A stretch of DNA of 64,000 bases from Batillaria attramentaria (lineage: Eukaryota; Mollusca; Gastropoda; Batillariidae), in NCBI GenBank assembly GCA_018292915.2, contig JACVVK020000146.1:90001-154000 (forward strand), read 5' to 3'. How positions within the stretch are numbered: position 1 is the stretch's first letter; each line of letters opens with the position of its first letter. Shown here piece by piece: positions 1 to 12,401 of the stretch. A program made the position numbers and the translations under genes. A model generated the notes under the pieces. That model did not search any database, was not told where the DNA came from, and was given only the letters and a program-made list of their open reading frames with translations.

Positions 1-64
1 GATGTACAATATCCTTTAGCCAAGGGTAACCAGGTGAAAACTAGTCATAACGCAAGAAAACACG

Positions 65-152
65 TTTAAAGGCCCCAATGCTACCGTTTCTGGGCTCAAA
101 GATCGTTCTGTTTTGGTGTAAGCTGTTTTGGTGGTGTGCATCACACCACTAT
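65..152 (+). mobile_element. 5' fragment of TIR repeat family M
   Basis: The stretch begins TTTAAAGGCCCCAATGCTAC and continues with a CAAAGATCGTTCTG block and CATCACACCACT. It matches the start of the longer copies at 54.73 and 62.18 kb. Only the left end is present and the rest of the element is missing. It is non-coding. The family is defined here by comparing copies within the window. Confidence 0.55.
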
Positions 153-210
153 GGTACATGTACATGCACAAATACATGCACAGATAGGCTTGCGTTCAGC
201 TGACTGCAGC

Positions 211-340
211 CAAAACGCAGAGTGAGTGAGTGAGTTTTTAGGGCTTAAAGCCGCGCAAGCCACAAAGAGCCAAAACGCAGAGTGAGTGAGTGAGTTTTCA
301 GGGCTTAAAGCCGCGCAAGCCACAAAGAGCCAAAACGCAG
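211..340. repeat. 60-bp direct tandem repeat, 2.2 copies
   Basis: Unit 1 (211-270) and unit 2 (271-330) differ at a single base (TTTTTA versus TTTTCA), and a 10-base partial unit follows. Each unit contains GAGTGAGTGAGTGAG and GCTTAAAGCCGCGCAAGCC. The near identity points to a recent duplication. Confidence 0.9.
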
Positions 341-507
341 AAGCCGGTGGCAGTGTCGCTGACGACAATCGACAAACACGGCAAACGTCGAACTAGGACG
401 GTTGAGTTTTCCTCGTTCGCACAGCCATCAAACGTCAGTGTGTTGCATTCGGAACCATACTAATCTCCAAGATTGGGCCATTTTTTTGCGGACAGGAGCA
501 GGCACGA

Positions 508-557
508 GGGGTGGAGTGGGTGGTTGGGGGTTTAACGTCCTTTTCCACCACATACGA
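508..557 (-). mobile_element. SINE-1 fragment (3' tail only)
   Basis: On the + strand GGGGGTTTAACGTCC is followed by TTTTCCACCACATA. This is the reverse complement of the SINE-1 tail (GTGGAAAAGGACGTTAAACC). The tRNA-like head is absent, as in a 5'-truncated copy. Confidence 0.7.
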
Positions 558-812
558 GGAGCAGCCACAAGCGCAACTGTTCCTCAGTAAACAGAATTCT
601 CCTTACATTAAGCCTTGTATGGTAGCAAGGGTTTCTTTACAGTGCGACAAGCAAGTTTTGGAGTGCACGTTATCGCACCAGGAAGACTTGCCTGTACTCA
701 AATGTTTACCAAACGACTGATTTATTATATGGAAACGAAACGAATAGGAAGATTTTCCTTATGAACTTCATGATGAGAAGTCTAAAGTAAGCCGTGAATT
801 ATTCAATACCAA

Positions 813-2804
813 GTGTCGGGAGAGAAAACGTCTCCTTGGTACGGTGCTGTAAGAGAGCGACTGCGTGCCGCCAAACAAGATCGCCGGAAAGCAGAAAGGG
901 CTTGGCGCGCCTCTCATCTGACTGTGCATAGACAGATTCACGTTGCCGCCAAAGAGCGAGTCAACAGACTTGTCCATGACGCTAAATCCTCCTTTGTTTG
1001 CAAACGTATCGCAGACAGTACATCCTGCAAAGAACTTTTCTCTGCCACTGACCGGCTGCTAGGTCGAACCCGTTCATCTCCACTGCCTACAACTCATCCC
1101 GCTGACCAACTACCACAGGCTTTCTCTGACTACTTCCATGGCAAAGTTAAACTCATTCGTGATGGTCTTGATAATGCGGCTCCCCCATCTGACGGGACCA
1201 GCAGAGAAAACTTTCATGGCCTCCCCTTTGTTGCCTTCCACCCTGTTTCGGAGCAAGATGTTCGGAAGATTATCCTGAAGTCCACTCCTAAAACCTGCGA
1301 ACTTGACCCACTCCCATCCACCCTGTTCTGTGACTGTCTTGATGAGATTTTACCATCTTTGACGCATGTCGTCAATGACTCACTGTCCTCTGGCATTTTC
1401 CCATCCATGTTCAAGTGTGCCATTGTGAAGCCCCTCCTCAAGAAACCAACTCTTGAGCAAAATGAGTTTAAAAACTACAGGCCAGTTTCCAATCTGTCTC
1501 TGATATCAAAAATTCTGGAGAAGGTTGTGCTTAGCCAACTGCTTGAGCATTTGAATGCTAACGGTCTTCTGAATGTCTTTCAGTCGGCCTACCGTCCTGC
1601 ACATAGCACTGAAACAGCCTTACTGAAAATCTGTAATGACTTGCTTTGTTCTCTGGATGATGGGCAGGTTTCTGTGTTGGCACTGCTTGATTTATCAGCA
1701 GCATTCGACACGATTGATCACGAAATATTGATCTCGCGTCTAATGCACAACTTCGGTATCTCTGGCTCTGCTCTGTCCTGGTTCAGGTCCTATCTGACTG
1801 ACCGATCCCAGACTGTGTCCGTCAATGGCCATCATTCTGCACCTGCACCTCTTAGCTTTGGGGTTCCCCAGGGTTCAGTGCTTGGGCCCGTGCTATTTCT
1901 CCTCTATGTCCACCCACTGACGCGCATCATTGAGAGACACTCTGTCTCCCATCATGGATACGCTGACGATACTCAGCTGTATAAGAGCAGCAGTGTTAGT
2001 CAGGTTCCTACAGTCATCCAGGAGATAAGTCACTGCATTTCCGATGTCAAGTCGTGGATGACACAAAACAAATTAAAGTTGAACGGTGACAAGACGGAGG
2101 CACTTCTTGTTGCCTCTCCTAGAGTGTCAAGAGCCTCCCTACCACAGTCCATGCACATCGACAACACTCAAATTCTGTTTTCTCCTTCAGTGAAGAACCT
2201 TGGTGTCACTTTTGATAACACATTATGCATGCATCAACATATAAAAAATATTTGCCGAGCCGCGTACCTCGAAATGCGAAGGATTGGTTCTATCCGTCAT
2301 CTACTTTCCGTCGAGGCCGCAAACACTCTTGTATGTGCCTTTGTGTTGTCAAAACTTGACTATTGCAACTCTCTTCTTTCTGGTTGTCCAAAATACCTTA
2401 TTAACAAGCTTCAGAAAGTCCAAAACAGTGCTGCCCGTCTTGTGATGAAAGCCAACAAATCCGATCACATCTCCCCAATCCTTAATTCCCTCCACTGGCT
2501 ACCCGTGGAGTCCCGCATTAAGTATAAGGTAATGTGTCTGTGTCACAACTCCCTCATGAAGACCGGCCCCGCATATCTCGCTGATTTACTGACCACATAC
2601 AAGCCATCAAGACAAGTCAGATCCTCTGCCGACAACCGCATTCTCCGTGTTCCGAACGTCAGAACCAAGTCATTTGGTGAGCGATCTTTCCTGTACCAAG
2701 GACCAGCCCTTTGGAACACACTTCCTCATAACATCAGACACACAGACTCAGTCCGCAGCTTTAAAACGTCCATTAAAACACACCTGTTTTTATCACAACA
2801 ATGA
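813..2804 (+). CDS. Reverse transcriptase of an L2/CR1-type LINE (endonuclease missing)
   Basis: This is the reverse transcriptase of a non-LTR retrotransposon, which copies its RNA at a nicked target site. The 663-residue frame has no internal stop. Residues 1-120 are the basic linker usually found after the endonuclease (TSPWYGAVRERLRAAKQ). RT motifs follow in order: NYRPVSN at about 221, AFDTIDHE at about 297, GVPQGSVLGP at about 350 and the catalytic YADD at 383-386. The C-terminal part has LDYCNSLLSG and LHWLPVESRIKYKV at about 559, typical of the L2 branch of the Jockey/CR1 group. The stated start is a GTG, and the frame is open from 798 after a TGA, so it is a truncation-made start and not a natural one. 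An intact frame suggests a fairly recent insertion. Without the endonuclease it is unlikely to move by itself. Clade placement is from remembered family features. Confidence 0.9.
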   Translation: MSGEKTSPWYGAVRERLRAAKQDRRKAERAWRASHLTVHRQIHVAAKERVNRLVHDAKSSFVCKRIADSTSCKELFSATDRLLGRTRSSPLPTTHPADQLPQAFSDYFHGKVKLIRDGLDNAAPPSDGTSRENFHGLPFVAFHPVSEQDVRKIILKSTPKTCELDPLPSTLFCDCLDEILPSLTHVVNDSLSSGIFPSMFKCAIVKPLLKKPTLEQNEFKNYRPVSNLSLISKILEKVVLSQLLEHLNANGLLNVFQSAYRPAHSTETALLKICNDLLCSLDDGQVSVLALLDLSAAFDTIDHEILISRLMHNFGISGSALSWFRSYLTDRSQTVSVNGHHSAPAPLSFGVPQGSVLGPVLFLLYVHPLTRIIERHSVSHHGYADDTQLYKSSSVSQVPTVIQEISHCISDVKSWMTQNKLKLNGDKTEALLVASPRVSRASLPQSMHIDNTQILFSPSVKNLGVTFDNTLCMHQHIKNICRAAYLEMRRIGSIRHLLSVEAANTLVCAFVLSKLDYCNSLLSGCPKYLINKLQKVQNSAARLVMKANKSDHISPILNSLHWLPVESRIKYKVMCLCHNSLMKTGPAYLADLLTTYKPSRQVRSSADNRILRVPNVRTKSFGERSFLYQGPALWNTLPHNIRHTDSVRSFKTSIKTHLFLSQQ

Positions 2805-2820
2805 TGAGTGAATGGCGGAC

Positions 2821-2822
<2 letters not shown>

Positions 2823-2871
<49 letters not shown>
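2823..2871. repeat. (TG)n microsatellite in the LINE 3' UTR
   Basis: About 24 uninterrupted TG units lie just downstream of the LINE stop codon and upstream of its T-rich 3' UTR. Confidence 0.95.
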
Positions 2872-2872
<1 letters not shown>

Positions 2873-3009
2873 CTTTTAGCTGTTTATTGCTTTTTTATCT
2901 TCTAGTAGCTTTTTAGTTTCTTTTAGTTATTTTAACTTCTCTGTAAGCGCTTAGAGCTCGCAGAGAATAGGCGCAAATAAATATTCATTATTATTATTAT
3001 TATTAATAC

Positions 3010-3641
3010 GCTCCTCACATCCGGCTCGGTCTGGCCTTAGAAAATTTTCAAGGAAACAAACACACTGAATGAAAATCGCCAGCACACAAGAATACAACAA
3101 AGCCGGAAAGGTATCAAAATAGCGATATAATTCTTAGGAGTAGGATACGTGCAAAATAACCACCTTAAAAAAAAATCTGTTCCTTCGGGACCTAATGTAA
3201 AGATGAAAATTCATTCAGCCCGCAGCTTCAAAAACACTCAACACGGGAGAGCTCATTAATATTCATAAGTAATTACGGCCTGCCTAGATTGGGCGGATTT
3301 TTACATTTCCTGTACATACGAAGTGAGAATGGCATGTTCACGAGCAGTGGTTCTAATCAATAACGTTGTTTTATATCGCCTTTCTCTTACGGCATGAATG
3401 TGATTACCGTTAAAGGCCACAGAGCCAAGATGCTGCTGCTGAACACCTATGCCGACGCAGAAGGTGGTCGTACGTGATAAATCCCAACGCTGGGCGCACC
3501 CTGAAAATGATCTTAACGTTCCCACAACTGGAGATACATTTCAGCCTTGACATAGGATTGGCGGATCTACAACCATACATGTATTTCCTTGGTCAAGAAC
3601 AAAAACTCATTCACAAATAGAGGAGTCGCTAAAGTCGAACT
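3010..3641. other. No gene seen
   Basis: AT-balanced unique-looking sequence. I see no convincing exon, repeat or RNA gene. Confidence 0.5.
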
Positions 3642-3817
3642 GGTGGGTGGGGTGGGTGGGTGTTTGGGGGTTTAACGTCCTTTTCCACCACATAGGGTGA
3701 TATCAAAGACGGGGCAACCATGAAAAAACCAGCACAAATATTTGGCCCCAGCCGGGATCGAACTCACGACCCGAGCATTAGAAGTCCAACGCTCTACCAT
3801 TCGACCACCCCGGCTCC
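3642..3817 (-). mobile_element. SINE-1, full-length
   Basis: Read on the minus strand, a tRNA-like head carries a box A-like stretch (GGTCGAATGGTAGAGCGTTG) and box B (GGTCGTGAGTTCGATCCC). A body follows with CAAATATTTGTGCTGG and CCGTCTTTGATATCACCC, then the tail GTGGAAAAGGACGTTAAACC and CCCAC repeats. This is a Pol III-type retroposon with no coding capacity. No clear target duplication is visible because both flanks are C/G repeats. It serves as the reference copy for the family in this window. Confidence 0.88.
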
Positions 3818-4400
3818 CACCCCCACCCCCACCCCCCGTATGTGTCGGAAATATGAGTTAAACCCAAGAACGTCAAACAAAACATTACCAAATCTGAAAC
3901 GCTGAGTTCTAAGTGTTTTGTCTTGCAGTCATAACTCTCTGCTTATTCGCTAACCTTACAGGCCAATTTTAAACAAACTCGGTTCTTAACTCCATGGTTT
4001 TACATCAACGTGTGCGCTCGTTTCGTCGTTTCCCGATTCATGTAGTTTCGGAAGCGGCGGCGGTGCGGTCTATGGGACCATGAAATTAGGATGCGTTTTT
4101 GCAAATGAGCCAACAGCTTTGTCCCCCTCCGGTTTGAGCCTCGCCTGAGCTTCTCCTGTCCCGCTCATCTCCCCCCAGCAAGACATGCATAAAAATCACC
4201 TGAGACAATGCATTCTCATTACCCGGGACCGTCTTCCCCGATTTCTTTCGCCATTGCCACGACGGCTACTGTCCCTCCCCGCTCGCTCGCTTTATTCGAG
4301 GGCTGAATGGTTTAGTGTCGCAGTCAATTTGCGGGCGCCCAGAAGCGGACACACACTGAACGGCGGAGCATCGGAACAAAATCACCAGCAGCCATCGCCT
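3818..4400. other. No gene seen
   Basis: Unique-looking sequence after a CCCAC-rich stretch. No exon with credible splice sites was recognised. Confidence 0.45.
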
Positions 4401-4423
4401 GCTTTACGGCCTGCAACTCGGCG

Positions 4424-4484
<61 letters not shown>

Positions 4485-4504
4485 TTACGGCCTGCAACTC
4501 GGCG

Positions 4505-4572
<68 letters not shown>
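4401..4572. repeat. Duplicated 25-bp motif, each copy followed by (GT)n
   Basis: GCTTTACGGCCTGCAACTCG plus GCGCT occurs at 4401-4425 and 4482-4506. The copies are followed by (TG)n at 4425-4482 and 4508-4572. The 81-bp period shows that the motif and the microsatellite were duplicated together. Confidence 0.9.
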
Positions 4573-4576
<4 letters not shown>

Positions 4577-6366
4577 GAACTTAATCGCTGTATAGTTGTT
4601 AGGATTTTAAAACTGCAAGGTATCAGTACTTATAAATGAAGCCCTACATCCCCATCCACCCACCCGCTGTATTACGTATATGTATGTATGTGTTTTAAAA
4701 AAAAGGGGGGGGGGGCTGCTAATAACACTTACAGGGATGGGATGGAGATGGGGTTGCTGATCAGTGGTGCCAATGCACACGATGGTGTAGCCATGCGAAC
4801 AAAACAAAAAAACATTCAAGACAAAGACAGACGACTTTCCTTCCAGCCCCACTTTATTTTAACAGAAAACGATAAGCATATTCGTTCTTTTCTCCTTTTT
4901 CCGAAGCGATTTTTTTTTTGGGGGGGGGGGGGTGTGGGGGGTCTGGTTGCTAGTGTCTGTAAACTTTTAAACTTGCATCAACATCCGCACACAGAAAGCT
5001 TTCAACAAAATAAAAAAAGTGAGATCTTTAAAAGTTCAAAATGTTCTCGGTGCATCGAATTACTGTTTCCCGACCAACAGTATCATATTTCCCGTGTACA
5101 CATTGTGTAGACATGTCCGCTCCCACGCCTGTTTTTCACCCTGTTCACGGGATACAAAAAAACCCCGAGGAAAGCACCGGACAATCGACAGAGCCTGAGC
5201 CTATCATCATACTCTCTCCAAACAATGCCAACCCCAACCTCTCGGCGTCCTTTACATACTACACATACACACTGCCCCGTGTGGGCTCTGTCCCCACACA
5301 CAGCCACCGAGGATACATTACCGTCACGCGGAAAAAGGGTCTACCTGCCGTAACACTGACAAGCGCTTAGGTCCTGTTTCCAGATGAGCGTCGTACACTA
5401 TGCAGAGCTCCGCCTGTTTCTCTCGGCCAGGACAAACAGCACTCCTCGGCACACATCCTTTGTTCTCGAACTCATTGTCTAATTACGTTTCTGTCAGCTC
5501 TACCAAGGTTTCCATTTTTTTACCCTGCCACTTGGCCCACACAGAGGAGGCGGTGTCTTGCGTGACAATTAGATGAGGAGGGAGGTGGGGTAGAAAGAAA
5601 TGAATGATATGAAACAAAAGCTTGGGGGGGGGGGGGGGGGGGTAACTCGAGTCTGCTGACTGGTCCTAGGGCTGCTAGAGAAGACTCAACCTTTCCGCGG
5701 CCTATGGGCAGGAAGGGTAAATATACTTTGTTTTACTTCACACACTGCTTTTCTCAGATTTATGTGCTTTTCATGAAAATGCCATCGGGAGCGGGCAGGC
5801 GGGTCTCCAGCTGCAAACAAACGGCTTTTTTTTTCCCCGATGGGACCTACAAGAAACGTTTCCAGCCCGTTTGCTTGCATCATTCGGCAAACACAATCAC
5901 ATTACATGGGCATCTAAGCCATTGTGCTTCTGAAGACAGGGTCCAGCAATACGAGAGGAAAATTTCCATTTCGTGATGGACATGTATGAAGACTGAATCA
6001 CACAATTCTTCTCATCAAATTTTTTTTAAACAAAAGCTTGTTGTAATCAGTTTTGCTTTTTAAAAATGCAATGGAAAATTACAGTGCACAGAAGAGAGAT
6101 GAGCGTTTAGGTATAAAAGTATGCTCTGTGTTTTTGCATTCAGTTGCAGTCTGTAAGTGTGCAAACTACATAGAAAAGTGAGTGAAGCGGACTGCGGATG
6201 TTACTTATTGGTGAATTGCTATAGCGAAGGTGACTGTCTTTACTGACATGGTCACTTGAAGAAAATTTATTCGTATATAAACTGATTCTCGCGAGACAAG
6301 ATTCAAAAACGGTGAACCTTCAAAAACGCCCAGCCAACTAAGCTATCTCGGACCCCTCTCAGTTAT
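4573..6366. other. No gene seen; homopolymer runs
   Basis: The stretch contains an A-run/G-run junction near 4698-4713, a T-run/G-run near 4911-4932 and a G19 run at 5624-5642. No exon or dispersed repeat was recognised. Confidence 0.5.
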
Positions 6367-6404
6367 ACCAGGGACTTACATAGAATTCTATGTAAGTCCC
6401 TGGT
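6367..6404. repeat. Perfect 38-bp palindrome flanked by direct TTATA
   Basis: ACCAGGGACTTACATAGAA is followed at once by its exact reverse complement, centred on GAATTC. A direct GTTATA lies at each edge (6362-6367 and 6403-6408). It could be a minimal fold-back insertion made of two terminal inverted repeats. Confidence 0.85.
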
Positions 6405-6459
6405 TATACGAAACTTGGACGTAATAGTAACACGTCCCATAGATTATTACCTACTTATT

Positions 6460-6463
<4 letters not shown>

Positions 6464-6526
<63 letters not shown>
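6464..6526. repeat. (CA)n microsatellite
   Basis: About 31 CA units, uninterrupted. Confidence 0.95.
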
Positions 6527-6527
<1 letters not shown>

Positions 6528-6761
6528 GTGAACGAAGTGAATGAACAACTGTAAACACCTTTCATTTCAGTAAACAGCGAATCGGTTGACTGACAGCTAT
6601 TTTCTAGGGGGAAAACTGAAAAAACAACCACAGGATTCTTTCTTACCATTTCACCCATAAAATCAGTCAGACAAATCTCCGCTGTCTTATAAATTCTCTC
6701 TTTAATACTTTCCTCCCTCAATTTGGCCTGGGGCTGAACAAAGCGCAGGACAGTTTTAAGT

Positions 6762-6970
<209 letters not shown>

Positions 6971-7374
6971 AAAGTGTAGTGTGTCGTATAACCACGGCAG
7001 TATGACCTCTCCCTGTTCTAAACAGTTGACATGTAAGCGATAAGCGTAGCTTGTGTCAAGTAAAAAGCCTCCACGGTAGCTGGCGCTTAAGCTGGTCTCC
7101 AGATTAGATAACCCCACGCGAGCGCCATCCGTAGGTAACAAAGACATACCACACCAGCAGGTGCGCCGTTCAGGGTTGCCTCGCCCCCCCCCCCCCCCCC
7201 AACCTCCACCTCCCTCCCCAAACCCTCCTAACCAAAGTCGCCACGGTATATCATAATGCATGCTGTATTCGCAGCTAGCGGGGATGAACAGGCCCCATGG
7301 GAACGAGTGTTGCCATTCTATTGCACAGAGGAATCAATAACAGGAAATGTACAGCTGGGGTTCTCAAAATAAAC
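6971..7374. other. No gene seen
   Basis: Unique-looking sequence with a run of about 17 C residues near 7185-7200. No exon or repeat family was recognised. Confidence 0.45.
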
Positions 7375-7900
7375 ACTTGGGAATAACAGTCATAAAAGAA
7401 CTGAATGAAAACCCATTTTAAAAAAATCGCTCCTGACAACAAAAACACTGAGCGAAAACCCATTTGAAAACAAACTTCTACCCGACAACACAATGTGTGT
7501 AACACAAGTAAGAACACCGCATGAAAACCTGTCTTAAAACTTACTTTTCCGATCACAGGACACTATACACACATCAAATACTTTCAAACTTACTTTCCCG
7601 ATCACAAAATGACGTGCACATACATTTAAAACTGTAAACGATTAAGTCATTTCTTCCCCGAGGGCCGATGCTGTCGTACTTACGTTGAAAAACATAAACG
7701 GTTAAATTCTTCCCCGAGGGCAACGGCTGCCACACTTACGTTGTTCATATTTAAAGTCCGACATGCAGTTCCTATCTTTTATCGGGCTGCCACACTAGCT
7801 CTTTAGTCTACAGTGTAAATAATTAACAACAAGCAAAGAGCAAAGGTTCACGTGAGAGTTCTTTATCTACAGTATAAATAATTAACAAGCTGAGCGCGAG
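7375..7900. repeat. Degenerate tandem repeat region
   Basis: Diverged units repeat the theme GAAAACCCATTT...AAAC...CCGA(C/T)(A/C)ACA at about 7401, 7448, 7517 and 7574. A pair about 60 bp apart then shares TTCTTCCCCGAGGGC and ACTTACGTTG (7627-7745). A further pair shares CTACAGT(G/A)TAAATAATTAAC (about 7808 and 7868). It looks like an old tandem array in decay. Confidence 0.6.
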
Positions 7901-9236
7901 ATTCAAGTGGAGGCGTAAACTGACACAAGAGTTTCTTTGTAAGTAATCAATACCCAACATTTTAAGAATTGAAAAAAAAAATATCGATACAAGTTTGTAA
8001 ACAATCTGTGAGTCAGTGATGACACAACATGACACAGCAAAAGGCAATGACTAAGTAGTAACTACACAACCAGTCAGTCACTGTTGGTGACAGTCACACA
8101 ACGGGAATACCAAAAACACTTACGGTGGTGCCGCGCCTGTCAGAAATCCCGCAAACTGAGTAGATACGTCAGTACATCCAGAAACAGCAGACGACAATGC
8201 AAGAAACTTCCCGCGTCCCAGACCCGAAACCGTGACGTGCCTCTCTCACGTGGTCACACCCTGTACGGTGTGTACGCGGTCGGTTTCAGACGACAGCCGC
8301 ACAATCAAAGCACATAACGGCAGCGAATGGTAAGAGGGTGTGAGTTTTGCATACAGAGATAGTACGCTACGCACTCAGTCGACTAGTCACTATAGAGCGT
8401 GAGAGGGAAGGGGGGACGGACAGGGAGAGTTGAATGTACGCTTACGCCGCTACTGTGGTGAAGTATTGATCGTTTGGGTGGCTTTTGTGTGCGATTTCTC
8501 CCCGCTCTGACAGGAAATACATTGTGCAACACAAGCACGGACGGTAGATAAGAGCCACGGGGCCTCTAATATATCCCGGGTACCATTCAATGGGGGTATA
8601 TTCATATCTGGCCATCTGCCGCTGCTTAGCGCATTGACTTGCAAATTCAGCGCGTGGCCTCGGCAACCACGCGACCAGCGCGCAAACTCTTTGCGCTCTC
8701 TTGCCCAATGACAGTCGCTGTTACGCCCTCTTGCCCAATGACGGTCGCTGTTGCTTCTGGATGTTACCACCCCTCCATGACAAACCGCGGTAACGCAGGT
8801 GCCCCAGCCTCGGGTCTCCGCCACTCCAGTTCGTTCCATTCTTCTCTTTCTTACAGTACGGTAGATCTTTCAGTGGCCCTTCACAATAGCTCAGAAGCCC
8901 TCCTAAAACCAACGGCGCGTGAGCTATTCTGACCTCAGAATCTAACATTCTTTCTTCTCTCGCCTCCCGGTTTCCTCCCGCCAGCCTGTGTAAAATTCGA
9001 AAGCTCCACCGAGCATGATTTATTTTTACTGGAGTGAACTATTGAACACGGCCGACCTCAGTGTAACTAATCCTCTATGAAAACAAGACTGTGACCAACT
9101 TCAGACAAAGAGTGAGCCAAGCCTCCGCAGGCTGGCATCGTTTGCCAGTAGGTGTTGAGTTTCTCAATCGAACCACTGACAGCCTCTGTCTACTCTCGTT
9201 TCACGGCCACTGGTTCAGTTCAAATATAGAATAAAG

Positions 9237-9239
<3 letters not shown>
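7901..9239. other. No gene seen; contains a 30-bp duplication
   Basis: Mostly unique sequence. Two adjacent copies of TTGCCCAATGAC(A/G)GTCGCTG lie at 8701-8730 and 8731-8760. No host exon was recognised. Confidence 0.5.
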
Positions 9240-9297
<58 letters not shown>

Positions 9298-9325
9298 TTG
9301 TTTGTGAGTGTGTTCTTTAGGTATG

Positions 9326-9393
<68 letters not shown>

Positions 9394-9421
9394 CTTGAGG
9401 TTTGTTTTTTGTGTCACTTGA

Positions 9422-9492
<71 letters not shown>
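9240..9492. repeat. Three (GT)n arrays with related spacers
   Basis: (GT)n occurs at about 9240-9296, 9331-9391 and 9424-9492. The sequences following the arrays are similar: GTTCTTTAGGTATG, GTTCTTGAGGTTTG and GTTCTTTGGGTGTT. This implies duplication of a GT-plus-spacer unit. Confidence 0.9.
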
Positions 9493-9494
<2 letters not shown>

Positions 9495-9599
9495 CTTTGG
9501 GTGTTTCTAGTGTTCGTGTGTGCGTGTGTCAAGTTCAAGTGTTTAAAAGTGTTTATAGGCTTTGACGGCGAAAAACTTTGTCATAATCAGCAATAAATT

Positions 9600-12401
<2,802 letters not shown>

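Larger units (their letters stand above)
811..3009 (+). mobile_element. 5'-truncated L2/CR1-type LINE
   Basis: The element holds the reverse-transcriptase frame, a 3' UTR interrupted by (TG)24, and a tail with GTAAGCGCTTAGAGCTC and AGGCGCAAATAAATATTC ending in (ATT)n. The apurinic endonuclease expected upstream is missing, so the copy is 5'-truncated. Coding similarity starts at about 813. A weak possible target duplication, ATTATT(C)AATAC, flanks it at 798-809 and 2999-3009, but the (ATT)n tail makes this ambiguous. The same tail recurs at about 25.3, 33.7 and 54.0 kb. Confidence 0.85.
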
